Program-made: the position numbers and the translations under genes | Assembly: GCA_900752545.1 (NCBI GenBank) | Contig: CAADVS010000011.1 | Span: forward strand, 1-16,353 | Source of the DNA: an uncultured Collinsella sp. | GTDB lineage: Bacteria; Actinomycetota; Coriobacteriia; Coriobacteriales; Coriobacteriaceae | Direction of reading: 5' to 3' | Length of the DNA: 16,353 nucleotides | Notes under the pieces: generated by a model | What the model was told of the DNA's origin: nothing | What the model saw: the letters and a program-made list of their open reading frames with translations, nothing else | The model's database searches: none | In this document: piece after piece, positions 15,944-16,353 of the stretch | How the letters are laid out: every line of letters starts with the position of its first letter | How positions within the stretch are numbered: the first letter of the stretch is position 1

Positions 15944-16144
15944 CTAATGAATACCGCGGCTCAAGTCTTCGGCCACTTTGTCTACGCCCTTAAGCGCAGC
16001 GCAGGTCTTTTTGTTGGAGCAATGCCCGGTGCAAACGCCACCCTGAGCACAGTCGGCACAGGTGCCCTTGCGATAGATGCGCACGCACACGGCGACAAAC
16101 GCAATACCGATTACAGCCAGAACAACAATATCGATAGGTGCCAT
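15944..16144 (-). CDS. Small Cys-rich membrane protein, FeoB-associated type
   Basis: The 66-residue protein has one N-terminal membrane helix (about 5-23), a short basic stretch (RIYRKG) and a Cys-rich tail with C29, C32, C38, C42 and C48, followed by a polar helix. A membrane anchor followed by C-x-x-C and further Cys residues matches the FeoB-associated Cys-rich membrane protein family, usually found next to the ferrous-iron transporter FeoB. I assign it from this pattern only. No FeoB is in the window; the 209 nt upstream are non-coding. A strong AGGAGG precedes the ATG at 16144. It is followed after about 100 nt by the 4Fe-4S flavoenzyme gene, in the same direction, with no terminator between them. 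A link through iron supply is conceivable but unproven. Confidence 0.75.
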   Translation of the reverse strand: MAPIDIVVLAVIGIAFVAVCVRIYRKGTCADCAQGGVCTGHCSNKKTCAALKGVDKVAEDLSRGIH

Positions 16145-16201
16145 AGCAAGCCTCCTCTAGTTAACCACCACTTACTTTACCCCATTCTCCACCTACCAAA
16201 A

Positions 16202-16224
16202 AGGGACAGGTTTATTTTGGTCGG
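16202..16224. repeat. Possible dispersed repeat fragment (GGGACAGG)
   Basis: AGGGACAGGTTTATTTTGG lies in the gap upstream of the small Cys-rich protein. The GGGACAGG core is shared with 9639-9647 and 13864-13875, where it appears on one strand or the other. This is weak evidence for an intergenic repeat family. Confidence 0.3.
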
Positions 16225-16260
16225 TTTTATCTGCGGAAACGCCACATCTTTCCCAATCAG

Positions 16261-16283
16261 AACCACCCTTAAAAAGGGTGGTT
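16261..16283. terminator. Hairpin, likely bidirectional terminator
   Basis: A perfect 10-bp stem AACCACCCTT (16261-16270) with AAGGGTGGTT (16274-16283) closes a 3-nt A loop. On the plus strand it is followed by TGCTCTT after one further T, so the T-tract is weak. The arms' own A/T ends give short U-runs in both directions. It probably ends a transcript that lies beyond the right window edge (minus strand). Confidence 0.5.
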
Positions 16284-16308
16284 TGCTCTTAGGGTATAAC
16301 CCACGGGC

Positions 16309-16353
16309 CCCGGGCTCGCGTCTAAAGGCGCGGGCCCGGACTTCGTCCAGGCC
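16309..16353. repeat. GC-rich nested hairpins at the window edge
   Basis: CCGGGCTCGCG (16309-16319) can pair with CGCGGGCCCGG (16329-16339, one G-T wobble). The overlapping segment GGCCCGGAC/GTCCAGGCC (16333-16341 with 16345-16353) forms a second, competing hairpin. The window cuts it off. It could be the end of a structured RNA, a REP-like repeat or a second terminator. Confidence 0.4.

Overview
The window comes from a high-GC bacterium and reads most like a gut actinomycete of the class Coriobacteriia (Collinsella-like). This placement is inference. It rests on a GlnR-type orphan regulator of the actinobacterial kind, GC-rich third codon positions and GC-rich hairpin terminators; no rRNA or other phylogenetic marker is present. 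Almost everything lies on the minus strand. The only plus-strand gene is a MATE exporter, with what looks like the tail of a lost regulator behind it.

Layout, left to right: (1) 1-3441, two overlapping half-transporter genes that form a heterodimeric ABC exporter, read leftward from a good sigma-70-type promoter at 3483-3510. (2) 3704-5050, a divergent MATE efflux gene behind a promoter with a 19-bp spacer and a central dyad, the architecture used by MerR-family activators. A 30-codon fragment after the MATE stop resembles the end of a BmrR/GyrI-like effector-binding domain. (3) 5137-7544, ligA (NAD+-dependent DNA ligase) and a 59-codon ORF that starts on the ligA stop codon. (4) 7653-7855, a 203-bp intergenic element bounded by perfect 29-bp inverted repeats, followed by the terminator of a membrane-anchored HtrA/DegP protease gene (7992-9452). 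(5) 9661-11711, a glutamine-synthetase-family gene followed by a GlnR-like orphan response regulator with a degenerate receiver domain. (6) 11846-13686, a LacI-family and a GntR/FadR-family regulator. (7) 13892-16144, a flavin/FAD/4Fe-4S oxidoreductase of the 2,4-dienoyl-CoA reductase / BaiCD type and, upstream of it, a small Cys-rich membrane protein of the FeoB-associated type. (8) 16145-16353, an intergenic region rich in hairpins that runs off the window edge.

The most interesting unit is the glnA-like/glnR-like pair. The GS-family protein keeps the whole GSI fold signature but has lost three conserved metal-ligand positions (two Glu and one His of the n1/n2 sites). The next gene resembles GlnR, and a GlnR-box-like sequence lies at the expected -35 position of the glnA-like gene. 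This suggests an autoregulated nitrogen unit with a catalytically altered or regulatory GS paralogue. Other points of interest are the MerR-type promoter paired with a possible MerR remnant around the MATE gene, the 203-bp inverted-repeat element, the ligA-coupled small ORF, and an 11-bp dyad straddling the likely -10 of the oxidoreductase gene.
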